A DNA stretch of 64,000 bases from Bradyrhizobium sp. CCBAU 53421 (GTDB taxonomy: Bacteria > Pseudomonadota > Alphaproteobacteria > Rhizobiales > Xanthobacteraceae): assembly GCF_015291625.1 (NCBI RefSeq), contig NZ_CP030047.1:5146001-5210000 (forward strand). The letters run 5' to 3'. Numbering within the stretch: position 1 is the stretch's first letter; every line of letters begins with the position of its first letter. This document shows positions 53,671 to 62,233 of the stretch, piece after piece. The notes below the pieces were generated by a model. That model was not told where the DNA came from. It did no database searches and saw only the letters and a list, made by a program, of their open reading frames with translations. The position numbers and the translations under genes are program-made.

Positions 53671-54486
53671 ATGACCTCTCGCTTTCCCTTTCGCGCCCTC
53701 GCCGCTGGCGCGTTGCTGTTGACCTCGACCGCCTCTGCGCTCGCCGCGCAATGCGGCACGGGCACGTTCGAGTCCTGGCTCGACGATTTCAAGAAGGAGG
53801 CTGTGACGAAGGGCATTTCGCAGAACGCGATCCAGGCCGGGTTGAATGGCGTCACACAGGACAAGGCGATCCTGGCGCGCGACCATTCGCAGCAGGTGTT
53901 CAGCCAGACCTTCGAACAGTTCTCCGGTCGCATGGTGCCGCCGCGGCTCAATCGCGGCTCCGACATGATGAAGCGCTACGGTTCGGTGCTGTCGCGAATC
54001 GAGGAATCCTACGGCGTGCCCGGCGAGATCCTGGTCGCGATCTGGGGGCTGGAGACCGATTTCGGCGTCAACACCGGCAAGTTTCCGACCCTGCGCTCGC
54101 TGGCGACCTTGGCCTATGATTGCCGCCGCTCCGACATGTTCAAGGCCGAGTTGATGGATGCGTTGCGCATCGTCGAGCGCGGCGATCTCGCTCCGCAGGA
54201 GATGCGCGGCGCCTGGGCCGGCGAGATCGGCCAGACCCAGTTCATGCCGTCGTCCTACATCAAGTTCGCGGTCGACTTCGACGGCAACGGCAAGCGCGAC
54301 CTCCTGCACAACGTGCCTGACGTGCTGGCGTCGACGGCGAACTTCCTGAAGAGCTATGGCTGGAAGAAGGGCAAGGGCTGGGAGCCCGGCAGCGAGAATT
54401 TCGCGGTCATTCAGCAGTGGAACAAGAGCGAGGTGTACGCCAAGACGATCGGCTACTTCGCGACCCAGCTCGCCAAAGCGCCATAA
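53671..54486 (+). CDS. Lytic murein transglycosylase (MltB/SLT_2 family), 271 aa
   Basis: Cleaves peptidoglycan glycan strands with formation of 1,6-anhydro-MurNAc. Start at MTSRFPFRALAAGALL (53671), an ATG just after a TTG alternative; signal peptide ends near SALAAQ. The MltB domain has SRIEESYGVPGEILVAIWGLETDFGVNTGKFPTLRSLATLAYD, with the catalytic Glu in LETDFG. AGEIGQTQFMPSSYIKFAVDFDGNGKRDLL is the second family signature. It ends TIGYFATQLAKAP. The usual C-terminal peptidoglycan-binding domain is absent. A remnant of a second 3' end lies at 57691. Confidence 0.88.
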   Translation: MTSRFPFRALAAGALLLTSTASALAAQCGTGTFESWLDDFKKEAVTKGISQNAIQAGLNGVTQDKAILARDHSQQVFSQTFEQFSGRMVPPRLNRGSDMMKRYGSVLSRIEESYGVPGEILVAIWGLETDFGVNTGKFPTLRSLATLAYDCRRSDMFKAELMDALRIVERGDLAPQEMRGAWAGEIGQTQFMPSSYIKFAVDFDGNGKRDLLHNVPDVLASTANFLKSYGWKKGKGWEPGSENFAVIQQWNKSEVYAKTIGYFATQLAKAP

Positions 54487-54494
54487 GGTACGTC

Positions 54495-54528
54495 AAAGGG
54501 CCGACTGCCCCAGGCAATCGGCCTTTTT
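54495..54528 (+). terminator. Terminator after the transglycosylase
   Basis: GGCCGACTGCC (54499-54509) pairs with GGCAATCGGCC, then TTTTT. Part of this sequence (GCCCCAGGCAATCGGCC) recurs at 57844-57860. Confidence 0.8.
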
Positions 54529-54536
54529 CGCCTTGA

Positions 54537-55514
54537 TCAGCGGCGCAGCGATGCGGCGCGGATGTCCGACGGTGTTGCGCCGTAATACCGGCGAAACGTC
54601 CGATTGAAGTAGGACAGATCGCCGAATCCCGATTCAAACGCGATCGCGCCGATGGTGCTGTCGCTCCGGACCGGGTCCGTCAAGAGGCGATGCGCGCGCA
54701 CCAGGCGCTGAGTCAGCACGAATTCCGAGAACGTCGTATCCACGCTTTCGAACAGTCTTTGGATGTAACGCGGCGTGAGCCGCAAGCGCGTCGCCACGGC
54801 GAGCAAGGTCAGATCGCCGTAGCTGAGATTCTCAGAGATGTCGGCCTTGAGCGCGGCGAACCGCGCGGCCGCCAGCCCTCGATCTTGCGCGACGGCCGTC
54901 CCATCCGGATTCGCGCCAACGACCAGCGACCCAAGGTCGATCAAATGGGTGACCACTGCATCGAGCAGTCCGGGTGTCGAAAGACGATATCCGTCGTCCA
55001 GTTTCCGAAGGTAAAGCGCGAGCAGCCGCAGTGCTTCCGTGTTCGATGGCAATGCGCGCATGAGCACGTCGTCGAGATTGGAGACCAGCGGCGCCAGCGC
55101 CTTGCGGGGCAGCCTGAGGCCGATGAAGCGGGTCGGCAATTGCGGGAGGACGGCCATGCGGCCGACTTCCGTACTGGACATCAGCACTGCTTCACCCGGG
55201 CCGATCTCAACCTCCCGACCGCGCTGCGATGCGTTCATGCCGCCGCTTGTTGCGATCGTCAGGACGAGGTCGTCAGTGCCGTCGAGCAGTTCGCGCGGTC
55301 TTACGACCCGCAGGTTGGTGCACGCCCAGGATCCGGTGCCAAGGCCGGGCAACTCACGCAACCTCGCTTCGGCATGGAATGCACCTTCGACCAGCGGCTC
55401 CGGCTCGAGCTTCATCACCAGCCGCCCGACCTGTTCCCGGAAAATCGCCAATCGATCTCGTTCGTCCCAATCAGCGGTCGAGAACCGAAATTCGATGATA
55501 TCTTGCATTGTCAT
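54537..55514 (-). CDS. AraC family transcriptional regulator (copy 1)
   Basis: A 325-residue regulator; start at MTMQDIIEFRFS (55514) or the ATG at 55508. The N-terminal half is an AraC_binding_2-like sensor domain (FSTADWDERDRLAIFREQVGRLV). The C-terminal HTH_18 covers LTLLAVATRLRLTPRYIQRLFESVDTTFSEFVLTQRLVRAHRLLTDP and GAIAFESGFGDLSYFNRTFRRYYGATPSDIRA. It resembles the copy at 56501, so it is a paralog pair in opposite orientation. Targets unknown; inducers may be aromatic or fatty acids by family analogy. Confidence 0.82.
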   Translation of the reverse strand: MTMQDIIEFRFSTADWDERDRLAIFREQVGRLVMKLEPEPLVEGAFHAEARLRELPGLGTGSWACTNLRVVRPRELLDGTDDLVLTIATSGGMNASQRGREVEIGPGEAVLMSSTEVGRMAVLPQLPTRFIGLRLPRKALAPLVSNLDDVLMRALPSNTEALRLLALYLRKLDDGYRLSTPGLLDAVVTHLIDLGSLVVGANPDGTAVAQDRGLAAARFAALKADISENLSYGDLTLLAVATRLRLTPRYIQRLFESVDTTFSEFVLTQRLVRAHRLLTDPVRSDSTIGAIAFESGFGDLSYFNRTFRRYYGATPSDIRAASLRR

Positions 55515-55567
55515 CGGTTCATCCTCGTCGGGGATGCGGCCGCCTACAGTCGGCTTACAGCGAGCGG

Positions 55568-55993
55568 TCAGAACGATGCGCAAGTGGTCGAGAGCGTGAG
55601 GCCAACCGACTGTTGATGAAAGCGCTGCCTGTATGCGGTGCTGATCTGTGTCAAGCGTGCCAAGGTCTCCGGGCTCTCGGCCGCGATGATGCGCACGACA
55701 AAGGACGGCTCGTGTGTGACCCGGCCGGTATCCGGGTCGCGCCATTGGCCAAAGGCCCTGAGCTGGGTCAATCCATCGGGGAAGCGCGGTGTCACCTCCC
55801 TCAGAAGGAAGTCCGACCACTGGGCGTCCGATACGCGGCCATGTCCGGCGATACGGCGTCCAAACAGCAGTTCGGCCTGCATCATCGCCTTGCCATTGAT
55901 CAGCTGGCAGGACGTTGCCGCGCCTTCGGCGGCGGATGCGTTATTTCCCGCAACGAGGACCAGCCACACCGCGACATGGATCAGTGCGCGCAT
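55568..55993 (-). CDS. DUF3574 secreted protein, 141 aa
   Basis: Start at MRALIHVAVWLVLVAGNNASA (55993), a signal peptide ending around AEGA. The mature part matches DUF3574: CQLINGKAMMQAELLFGRRIAGHGRVSDAQWSDFLLREVTPRFPDGLTQLRAFGQWRD...EPSFVVRIIAAESPETLARLTQISTAYRQRFHQQSVGLTLSTTCASF. It overlaps the small membrane gene upstream by 13 bases, suggesting coupling. Function unknown. It lies 54 bases beyond the first AraC gene's start. Confidence 0.78.
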   Translation of the reverse strand: MRALIHVAVWLVLVAGNNASAAEGAATSCQLINGKAMMQAELLFGRRIAGHGRVSDAQWSDFLLREVTPRFPDGLTQLRAFGQWRDPDTGRVTHEPSFVVRIIAAESPETLARLTQISTAYRQRFHQQSVGLTLSTTCASF

Positions 55994-56169
55994 GAAGTTC
56001 GAGCCGTGAGCTTTACCACTCCGGTCGGCGACGTCTTGGAGGCTGCGGTCCGGTACACCATCCAGGCAAACGGTGACATTCCGAGGAACACGGCCAGTAC
56101 GCCGATGATGCCCATGGCAAGCCCGACGTCGCCGGGCTGAACACGCAAAAGTAGCACCAAAATCACCAA
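55981..56169 (-). CDS. Small membrane protein, 62 aa
   Basis: Begins MVILVLLLRVQPGDVG and contains two hydrophobic parts (VILVLLLRV and VGLAMGIIGVLAVFLGMSPFAWMVY), then a polar tail. It overlaps the DUF3574 gene start by 13 bases and is likely cotranscribed. No family recognised; moderate certainty because the sequence is short. Confidence 0.5.
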   Translation of the reverse strand: MVILVLLLRVQPGDVGLAMGIIGVLAVFLGMSPFAWMVYRTAASKTSPTGVVKLTARTSCAH

Positions 56170-56500
56170 TATCCTTTTGCGAGCGAGTCAATATCGCGCT
56201 ATGGAGTTTATTGACTTGTCCACCCGCCGGCTTGGACAGGCGCGACAACGCATTGGACGAAAACGACCTGGCGGGTCGGTATTTCAATTTGTATACGTTT
56301 CGGCCAATGGGACGTGCGTTCCACCTCGGACTGCCGCAGGGGCGAACCACGGATGGAGCATACCTAGGGCGCTTTAACACAGCCGAGTCATTGGCTAGAA
56401 GCCCGTGCGTCGCGTGCGGTTTTTGCCGCGGAACCGGGTCGCCTTCGTGAACCAGACGCGGCAAGTCGGCGACACCTATTGCGACAGCTTGAGTTTCCCG
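56170..56500. other. Divergent intergenic region, about 330 bases
   Basis: Lies between the DUF3574 operon and the second AraC gene, and should hold their promoters. No clear coding sequence or palindrome of note was identified. Confidence 0.4.
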
Positions 56501-57562
56501 ATGACCTCGACGGCCGACGACGTTGCACTTTCCAGGTTTTCCTTGGAAGATTTTGCCGAGCAGGACCGCATGGCCGCATGGCGTGATCTGTACGGCCGGC
56601 TGGTGCTGAATGCCGACCTCACGCCACTGCCGCATCATACTTTGCATGCGGACGTGACCGTGCGGATGCTGCCCGGGTTGTCCATCACGTCGGCCAGCAT
56701 GTCGGCGTTTCGCTACGAGCGGGGGGCCGAACTGTTGGCGGATGGCAACGACGGGCTTGTCCTGGTGATGGGTTCGCACGATGCCAGGATGGTGCAGCGT
56801 GGATGCGAGGTCACGTGGAGCGCCGGCGACGGGCTGTTGGTCAGCTCGGCGGATCCGGTCGCGATGGTCTGCCCCGCCCCGGCGAAGATTCTGTGCCTTC
56901 ACGTTCCACGGCCGGCGCTGGCGCCGCTGGTGAGCAGCGTCGATTCCTCCGTGATGCAGCCTATTGCGCACTCCACCGAAGCGCTCAAATTGTTGGTGAG
57001 CTATGTTGGGGCGCTGCAGGAGGATTATGCGCTTGCCACGCCTCAGCTACGGCACCACGTGGCCTCGCATGTGCACGATCTGATCGCTGTGGCGCTCGGC
57101 GCAACGAGAGACGCCGCGGCCCTTGCCCATGGGCGTGGCGTCCGCGCGGCGCGACTGCGTGCCATCAAAGCCGATATCATCGACCATCTCAATCATGGTA
57201 ATCTCACGGTCGCGGCAGTAGCGCGGCGGCACGCCGTCACCCCGCGTCAAGTGCAACGGATGTTTGAAGACGACGGGACCACATTTTCACAATTCGTGCT
57301 CGGGCACCGTCTCGCGCGAGCGCATCGATTGCTCGTCAATCCGCGCTACGCCGATCGGCCTGTGAGCGCCGTCGCCTTTGAGGTCGGTTTCGGCGACGTG
57401 TCGTATTTCAACCGCACCTTTCGCCGGCAATACGGAGCGCCCCCCTCGGACGTGCGTGAATCGGCGCGAAGCGGGCCGATCAACGGCACTCCATCCGGAA
57501 CACGTGAGGGGCATTCGATCGGGGCGCTCGCGCGGCGCGATGGCGCCCGCCCGCCGGAATAG
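56501..57562 (+). CDS. AraC family transcriptional regulator (copy 2)
   Basis: A 353-residue regulator, start chosen at MTSTADDVALSRFSLEDFAEQDRMAAWRDLYGRLV (56501), the point where similarity to the other AraC protein begins. Sensor domain in the N-terminal 210 residues. HTH_18 is LTVAAVARRHAVTPRQVQRMFEDDGTTFSQFVLGHRLARAHRLLVNP and SAVAFEVGFGDVSYFNRTFRRQYGAPPSDVRE. It has about 30 extra C-terminal residues. Closely parallels the copy at 54537 in domain order and key HTH residues. Confidence 0.82.
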   Translation: MTSTADDVALSRFSLEDFAEQDRMAAWRDLYGRLVLNADLTPLPHHTLHADVTVRMLPGLSITSASMSAFRYERGAELLADGNDGLVLVMGSHDARMVQRGCEVTWSAGDGLLVSSADPVAMVCPAPAKILCLHVPRPALAPLVSSVDSSVMQPIAHSTEALKLLVSYVGALQEDYALATPQLRHHVASHVHDLIAVALGATRDAAALAHGRGVRAARLRAIKADIIDHLNHGNLTVAAVARRHAVTPRQVQRMFEDDGTTFSQFVLGHRLARAHRLLVNPRYADRPVSAVAFEVGFGDVSYFNRTFRRQYGAPPSDVRESARSGPINGTPSGTREGHSIGALARRDGARPPE

Positions 57563-57690
57563 CACGATTACATCGAGCGTTTGTCGCGGGCGAGACACCG
57601 CGCTTTTGGCAATCCGCAGCATGGACGGGCGGGTCTTCAGATTGCCCAAGTTGGTCGACCAATACGGCAGGCTCCGTTACCACACGCATC

Positions 57691-57732
57691 GAGGTCGGCT
57701 ATTTCGCCACCCAACTCGCCATGGCGCCATAG
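57691..57732 (+). pseudogene. Remnant of a second transglycosylase 3' end
   Basis: The frame reads EVGYFATQLAMAP and stops with TAG, matching the last 13 residues of the transglycosylase at 53671 (TIGYFATQLAKAP). Upstream in the same frame the resemblance fades, with only a loosely similar W...T pattern. Downstream the terminator-like hairpin at 57830 shares 17 bases with the one after the intact gene. Confidence 0.55.
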
Positions 57733-57829
57733 AGCGAAGCACGTAACCGGCCGCTTCGATAAGTTTCGAAGCGTGACTGCAAGCAGTGGTTTTTCTGATT
57801 CAATCCGAACCGATCACGCGCCACCCAAA

Positions 57830-57861
57830 CCAAAGGGCCGATCGCCCCAGGCAATCGGCCC
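57830..57861 (-). terminator. Terminator of the gene at 57881 (repeat of transglycosylase terminator)
   Basis: GGGCCGAT (57835-57842) pairs with ATCGGCCC (57854-57861); AAA on its left gives a U-run on the minus transcript. GCCCCAGGCAATCGGCC is shared with the 54495 terminator. Confidence 0.7.
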
Positions 57862-57880
57862 CTATGCCATGATCAAAAGC

Positions 57881-58156
57881 TTACTTCGCCATGCTGGCTT
57901 CAGCAGCCTTGCCGAGGTGCTCGCCGCACGCGCCCCACTTGTTGTTCAGCATCGCGTCCTGGGCCAGCGAGACTTCCTTCTCCGCCGCGAATTTGACCTC
58001 ATTGTCGGCCATGGCTTCGACGGCAGCTTCAGTCTTGCCGAAATTGGCACCGCTGCAGCCGACGCCCATGTGATGCCGATGAGCGGCCTGCGCGGGAGCA
58101 GCGACAGCGTAAGCAACGGCAGCCATCGTGGCTGCGGCGATGAATGTTTTAATCAT
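57881..58156 (-). CDS. Small secreted protein, 91 aa
   Basis: From MIKTFIAAATMAAVAYAVAAPAQAA a signal peptide is clear; a start at MDHP (58168) is less likely. Mature part begins HRHHMGVGCSGANFGKTEAAVEAMADNEVKFAAEKEVSLAQDAMLNNKWGACGEHLGKAAEASMAK, with two Cys and helical regions. The pattern with GCS, NFGK and a C-terminal CGEHLGKA is a rhizobial periplasmic protein type. Followed by a terminator. Confidence 0.7.
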   Translation of the reverse strand: MIKTFIAAATMAAVAYAVAAPAQAAHRHHMGVGCSGANFGKTEAAVEAMADNEVKFAAEKEVSLAQDAMLNNKWGACGEHLGKAAEASMAK

Positions 58157-58901
58157 GGGATGATCCATCTCTTGTTCTTGGACAGATCCCTGCGTGATTG
58201 CGGAATCTGCAGCGCAATTATTCGCTGTTCCCGGCGCCGTTCAGAATGAACTTCGCGCGATACGAATGTGATCGGCGCTGCACGCGGATCGCGCATGCGT
58301 TGCATAGTGTTTCGATTACATGTCGGTAAGGAAGCGGCGCCGCATTAGCATTGCCGCTCGCGTTCACTTCAATCGGTACGCATTTCCGGTAATCAGCAAA
58401 GCTTCCGGCGCGACATCTTTCTGCTGATCGAAACCCGAACGGGCGGCTTTGCCGTAATACCGTGCAAGTCAATGCGACTGATTGACGCTCTACGGATTAG
58501 AGCGGCTGAAGGACGATAAAATGAACTAATAATCATTTCAACGCCGATCCGCTGCATGCGAATCACGCATGGAACACATCGCTGTGATCCGATGCTCAAG
58601 CGGCCATTCCAGCTTGATTAGGCGGTCTTTAATTACCAGATAACGGCCAAGGGAAAGTAGGTTGAGTTCTCCTAACAAGCTGATTTCTAGACAGTTTTGT
58701 TCGAGTGCGCAACGCCCGTGGAACTTCTGTTGCCAGCCCCGCCTCCCACCCCGCAAACGGTTAACCGGAACTTACCGCCGCCATGCGTTTTGAGCCTAGC
58801 TGCATCGCAACATCGGAACTACCGCACTGCACTATATCATCTATATTCACTTCAACGATGAGGCTTTGGAAAAGCTGAATCTGAACTACTAGGAGACTAC
58901 C
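58157..58901. other. Long intergenic region, about 745 bases
   Basis: No gene is supported. Short frames on the minus strand (for example near 58218-58472 and 58538-58756) lack starts with ribosome binding sites. It is more AT-rich than neighbours, particularly near 58500-58700. It should contain the promoter of the DUF1127 gene. Confidence 0.5.
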
Positions 58902-59054
58902 ATGTTGCTCTCGCTCATCCGCATGATCCAGGCTTTCCGGGATTATCAGCGCAATGTCAGCGAACTGTCCCAGCTCAGCGATCGTGAACTGGCCGATATC
59001 GGCCTCGACCGCTCGGACATTCCGCGCGTTGCCGCCGGTACCTACAACGGCTAA
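58902..59054 (+). CDS. DUF1127 small protein, 50 aa
   Basis: ATG at 58902 after AGGAGA; ends in TAA at 59052-59054, followed by a terminator. The C-terminal DUF1127 motif is LSDRELADIGLDRSDIPRVA. DUF1127 proteins in alphaproteobacteria bind RNA or sRNAs and affect phosphate, oxidative-stress or virulence responses; the N-terminal helix LIRMIQAFRDYQRN is Arg-containing. The gene is monocistronic. Confidence 0.85.
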   Translation: MLLSLIRMIQAFRDYQRNVSELSQLSDRELADIGLDRSDIPRVAAGTYNG

Positions 59055-59082
59055 TCGGCCGCAAGCCATCTGATGAACGGAT

Positions 59083-59115
59083 AACGCCCGCTTCCACAGC
59101 GGGCGTTCTCGTTTT
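59083..59115 (+). terminator. Terminator after the DUF1127 gene
   Basis: AACGCCCGC (59083-59091) pairs with GCGGGCGTT (59099-59107), followed by CTCGTTTT. Confidence 0.8.
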
Positions 59116-59248
59116 CAGAGCCCTTTCCGAAACAACCCGGGCCTGGTCCGCCGACGCGCTCTCAGGACGCGAACCGGTATCCTCTTCAGCTGAGGGCGCT
59201 TTGGCGGTTTCAGATGCATAGGCGATCAAAACGCGCTAACGCTGCGCG

Positions 59249-60682
59249 ATGACACCGCATCAATCCTCTTCCCAACCCGTGCACATCGTGGGCGCGGGGC
59301 TCGCCGGCTCGGAAGCCGCCTGGCAGGTCGCCAACTCTGGCGTCCGTGCCGTCCTGCACGAAATGCGCCCGCACCGCATGACCGAGGCGCACCGGACCGA
59401 AGGCTGTGCCGAACTGGTCTGCTCGAATTCCTTCCGCTCCGACGACGCCGCCAACAACGCGGTCGGGCTGCTGCACGCCGAGATGCGGCGGCTGGGCTCG
59501 CTCATCATGCGCTCGGCCGATGCCAACCAGGTGCCGGCCGGCGGCGCGCTGGCGGTCGACCGCGACGGCTTCTCTGCTGCCGTCACCAAAGCACTGAACG
59601 AACACCCGCTGATCGAGATCAGCCGCGAGGAAGTCGCAGGACTCCCGCCGGCCGACTGGAGCAACGTGATCGTTGCCACTGGTCCCCTCACCTCCGCGCC
59701 GCTCGCCGACGCCATCAGGCAGCTCACAGACGAGAACGCGCTGGCGTTCTTCGACGCGATCGCGCCGATCGTGCACAAGGATTCCATCGACATGTCGGTG
59801 GCCTGGTTTCAGTCGCGCTACGACAAGGTCGGTCCCGGTGGCACCGGCGCCGACTACATCAACTGCTCGATGACCAAGGAGCAATATGACGGCTTCGTCG
59901 CCGCATTGCTCGACGGCGAGAAGGTCGACTTCAAGGATTGGGAGACCAACACGCCCTATTTCGACGGCTGCCTGCCGGTCGAGGTGATGGCCGAACGCGG
60001 CCACGAGACGCTGCGCCACGGCCCGATGAAGCCGGTCGGATTGACCAATCCGCACGATCCGACGGTCAAGCCATATGCGATCGTCCAGCTGCGGCAGGAC
60101 AACAAGCTCGGCACGCTCTACAACATCGTCGGTTTCCAGACCAAGCTGAAGCATGGCGCGCAGCAGCGCGTGTTCCGCACCATCCCGGGCCTCGAGAACG
60201 CGGAATTCGCCCGCCTCGGCGGCCTGCACCGCAATACATTCCTGAATTCGCCGAAGCTGCTCGATGGCCAGCTGCGCCTGCGCGCGCAGCCGCGGCTGCG
60301 TTTCGCCGGCCAGATGACCGGCTGCGAGGGTTACGTCGAGTCGGCCAGCGTCGGCCTGATTGCCGGCCTCTGCGCCGCCGCCGACATGCGCGGCACCGCG
60401 CTGACGCCGCCGCCTGCCACCACCGCGCTCGGCGCGCTGCTCGGCCATATCACCGGCGGCCATATCGAAACCATCGACGCAGGCTCGCGCTCGTTCCAGC
60501 CGATGAACATCAATTTCGGCCTGTTCCCGCCGCTGGCCAGTGCTCCGACCAAGAAGCCGGACGGCTCGCGGCTGCGCGGCAACGAGAAGACCGTCGCCAA
60601 GAAGCAGGCGATCAGCGCGCGGGCACTTACCGACCTCGACCAGTGGATCGCAGAGCACCTGCGCGTTGCGGCAGCGGCCTGA
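59249..60682 (+). CDS. trmFO: Methylenetetrahydrofolate-tRNA-(uracil-5-)-methyltransferase
   Basis: Folate- and FAD-dependent enzyme that methylates U54 in tRNA T-loops. The FAD-binding GxGxxG is [18 protein letters not shown] near residue 15, with the typical [46 protein letters not shown]. Motif [40 protein letters not shown] and [15 protein letters not shown] regions complete the family signature. Length 477 is normal. The kinase-like gene follows after 5 bases. Confidence 0.93.
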   Translation: MTPHQSSSQPVHIVGAGLAGSEAAWQVANSGVRAVLHEMRPHRMTEAHRTEGCAELVCSNSFRSDDAANNAVGLLHAEMRRLGSLIMRSADANQVPAGGALAVDRDGFSAAVTKALNEHPLIEISREEVAGLPPADWSNVIVATGPLTSAPLADAIRQLTDENALAFFDAIAPIVHKDSIDMSVAWFQSRYDKVGPGGTGADYINCSMTKEQYDGFVAALLDGEKVDFKDWETNTPYFDGCLPVEVMAERGHETLRHGPMKPVGLTNPHDPTVKPYAIVQLRQDNKLGTLYNIVGFQTKLKHGAQQRVFRTIPGLENAEFARLGGLHRNTFLNSPKLLDGQLRLRAQPRLRFAGQMTGCEGYVESASVGLIAGLCAAADMRGTALTPPPATTALGALLGHITGGHIETIDAGSRSFQPMNINFGLFPPLASAPTKKPDGSRLRGNEKTVAKKQAISARALTDLDQWIAEHLRVAAAA

Positions 60683-60687
60683 CCGTC

Positions 60688-61791
60688 ATGAGCTTGCCGA
60701 AAGACGACGACGCCACCCTGTCGGCGCGATGGAGCCAGGGCGTACTGCTCAAGCGCGACGTGTTCTCGACCGTCGAGCGCGGCCGTTTCCGGTCCGATGA
60801 CGGCGAGGTCGAGGGCGTGCTGCGCCGCCTCGATCAGGTGCCGTTCTGGTCGTTTGGCGTAGCGCTGCACCTGTTCTCGCGCGAACGCCGCGCGCTGGCC
60901 TTGGCGCGCGATCTCGACGTCGGCCCCAGGCTGTTGTGGGCAGGCAGGCGCGCGCTGGTGCGCGGCTTCATCGATGGCGCGGCGCTGCATCTGGCGAAGC
61001 CGCATGGCGACGTCGCCTATTTCCGCTCCGCCAAGGCTGCGTTGCGCAAGCTGCATCGCGCCGGCATCTGCCACAACGACCTCGCCAAGGAGCAGAACTG
61101 GCTGGTCGGCCGCGACGGCCGCGCCTATCTCACCGACTTCCAGCTAGCTGCCTGCTTCAAGACCCGAAGCCGGCTGTTCCGCATCGCGGCCTATGAGGAT
61201 CTGCGGCATCTGCTGAAGCACAAGCGCAGCTACGCGCCGGAGGCGCTGACGCCGAAGGAGCGCAAGGTGCTCGCGAAGAAATCCGCGGTCGCCAGCGTCT
61301 GGCTCAAGACCGGCAAGAAGGTCTATCAAGCGATCACCCGCGGCATCTTCAATTTCACCGACCGCGAGGGCGGCGGAAGGCGACTGGTCAACGACGCACC
61401 GGTGCTGGTGGATCTGATCCGCAGGAATCCTGAGGTGCGCGACACCGCGATCGTGGCCTTTGCCGACCGGCGCGTCGGCGTCGGGCTCTACGCCTTCGTC
61501 GAGGCGGACCAGTCCGCGCTGGAAAGAACGCTGCGCAACGAGCTTGCCGCGGCCCGGGGCGTCAAGCCGCCGGAGCACATCCAGATCGTGCACGCACTGC
61601 CGCGCGATGCCGCCGGCAAGCCGCGCACCGAAATCCTGCAGCTCGTCGCCATGAACCAGATCGACCTGATCGAGCCGATGATGCGCAGCGACGCCGACCG
61701 CGAGTTCCTCAAGGACATCCTCGAGCAACGCAAGAACCTGCGCGACCGCTTCAATTTCGAGGTCGCCGAGATGGATCGGCCGGCGCGCTAG
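60688..61791 (+). CDS. Kinase-fold protein fused to an AMP-binding C-terminal domain
   Basis: 367 residues; start at MSLPKDDDAT (60688), 5 bases after trmFO. Residues 20-185 form an atypical kinase: CHNDLAKEQNW (Asp131, Asn137 pattern) is the catalytic loop and TDFQLAACF (Asp150) is the DFG-like motif with Gln for Gly. The nucleotide Lys is unclear; VLRRLD lies there. Residues about 244-325 match the C-terminal AMP-binding domain of acyl-CoA synthetases (DTAIVAFADRRVGVGLYAFVE, PPEHIQIVHALPRDAAGKPRTEILQ with Lys311). The combination is unusual; function unknown. Confidence 0.75.
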   Translation: MSLPKDDDATLSARWSQGVLLKRDVFSTVERGRFRSDDGEVEGVLRRLDQVPFWSFGVALHLFSRERRALALARDLDVGPRLLWAGRRALVRGFIDGAALHLAKPHGDVAYFRSAKAALRKLHRAGICHNDLAKEQNWLVGRDGRAYLTDFQLAACFKTRSRLFRIAAYEDLRHLLKHKRSYAPEALTPKERKVLAKKSAVASVWLKTGKKVYQAITRGIFNFTDREGGGRRLVNDAPVLVDLIRRNPEVRDTAIVAFADRRVGVGLYAFVEADQSALERTLRNELAAARGVKPPEHIQIVHALPRDAAGKPRTEILQLVAMNQIDLIEPMMRSDADREFLKDILEQRKNLRDRFNFEVAEMDRPAR

Positions 61792-61948
61792 GGCGCGATG
61801 AAGGTGGATTTATCAACGCCGCGCTTCGCTTCCTGTTCGAGCATGATCTTCGCAAAAGACGCTGCGCACTTCCGGGCGCGCAGCCCTCGACAAACGCGGC
61901 GCGAAGCCCCACTCTTTGCGAGGCTAGCGCGCTCAAGGGACAAGTCTA

Positions 61949-62233
61949 ATGCCACTCACCCGTGGCCGTATCGGGGGATATGATTCCGAACGCCTGGCGT
62001 TCGGCTTCACCATGATGAACGGCGACCAGGAAATCGAATGCCAGATCAGCGACGCCGCCATGGACGAGCTCGCCGGCACACGTGGAACCGCGAGCATGGC
62101 GCGACAGGCGCAATTCGTTGCGCTACGCGATGCCGTCGAGCAAATCGCATCCGACATTTATGACAGCAGCCCGGTGGTCAGGGGCGCGACGATCCGGATC
62201 TTCACCAAGCACATCTCGAAAGAGAGTAGCTAG
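61949..62233 (+). CDS. DUF1488 family protein, 94 aa
   Basis: MPLTRGRIGGYDSERLAFGFTMMNGDQEIECQISDAAMDELAGTRGTASMARQAQFVALRDAVEQIASDIYDSSPVVRGATIRIFTKHI. This is the DUF1488 pattern (starts with 'LTR....YD....F.M..G...I.C.IS..A'). Cytoplasmic, no signal. Its stop overlaps the convergent phytoene-synthase-like gene by 4 bases. Function unknown. Confidence 0.82.
   Translation: MPLTRGRIGGYDSERLAFGFTMMNGDQEIECQISDAAMDELAGTRGTASMARQAQFVALRDAVEQIASDIYDSSPVVRGATIRIFTKHISKESS

Noticed and set aside
59938-60687. Extension of the kinase-like ORF back into trmFO
   Set aside because: The upstream frame is Arg/Ala-rich out-of-frame trmFO; the motif-bearing part starts at the ATG at 60688.
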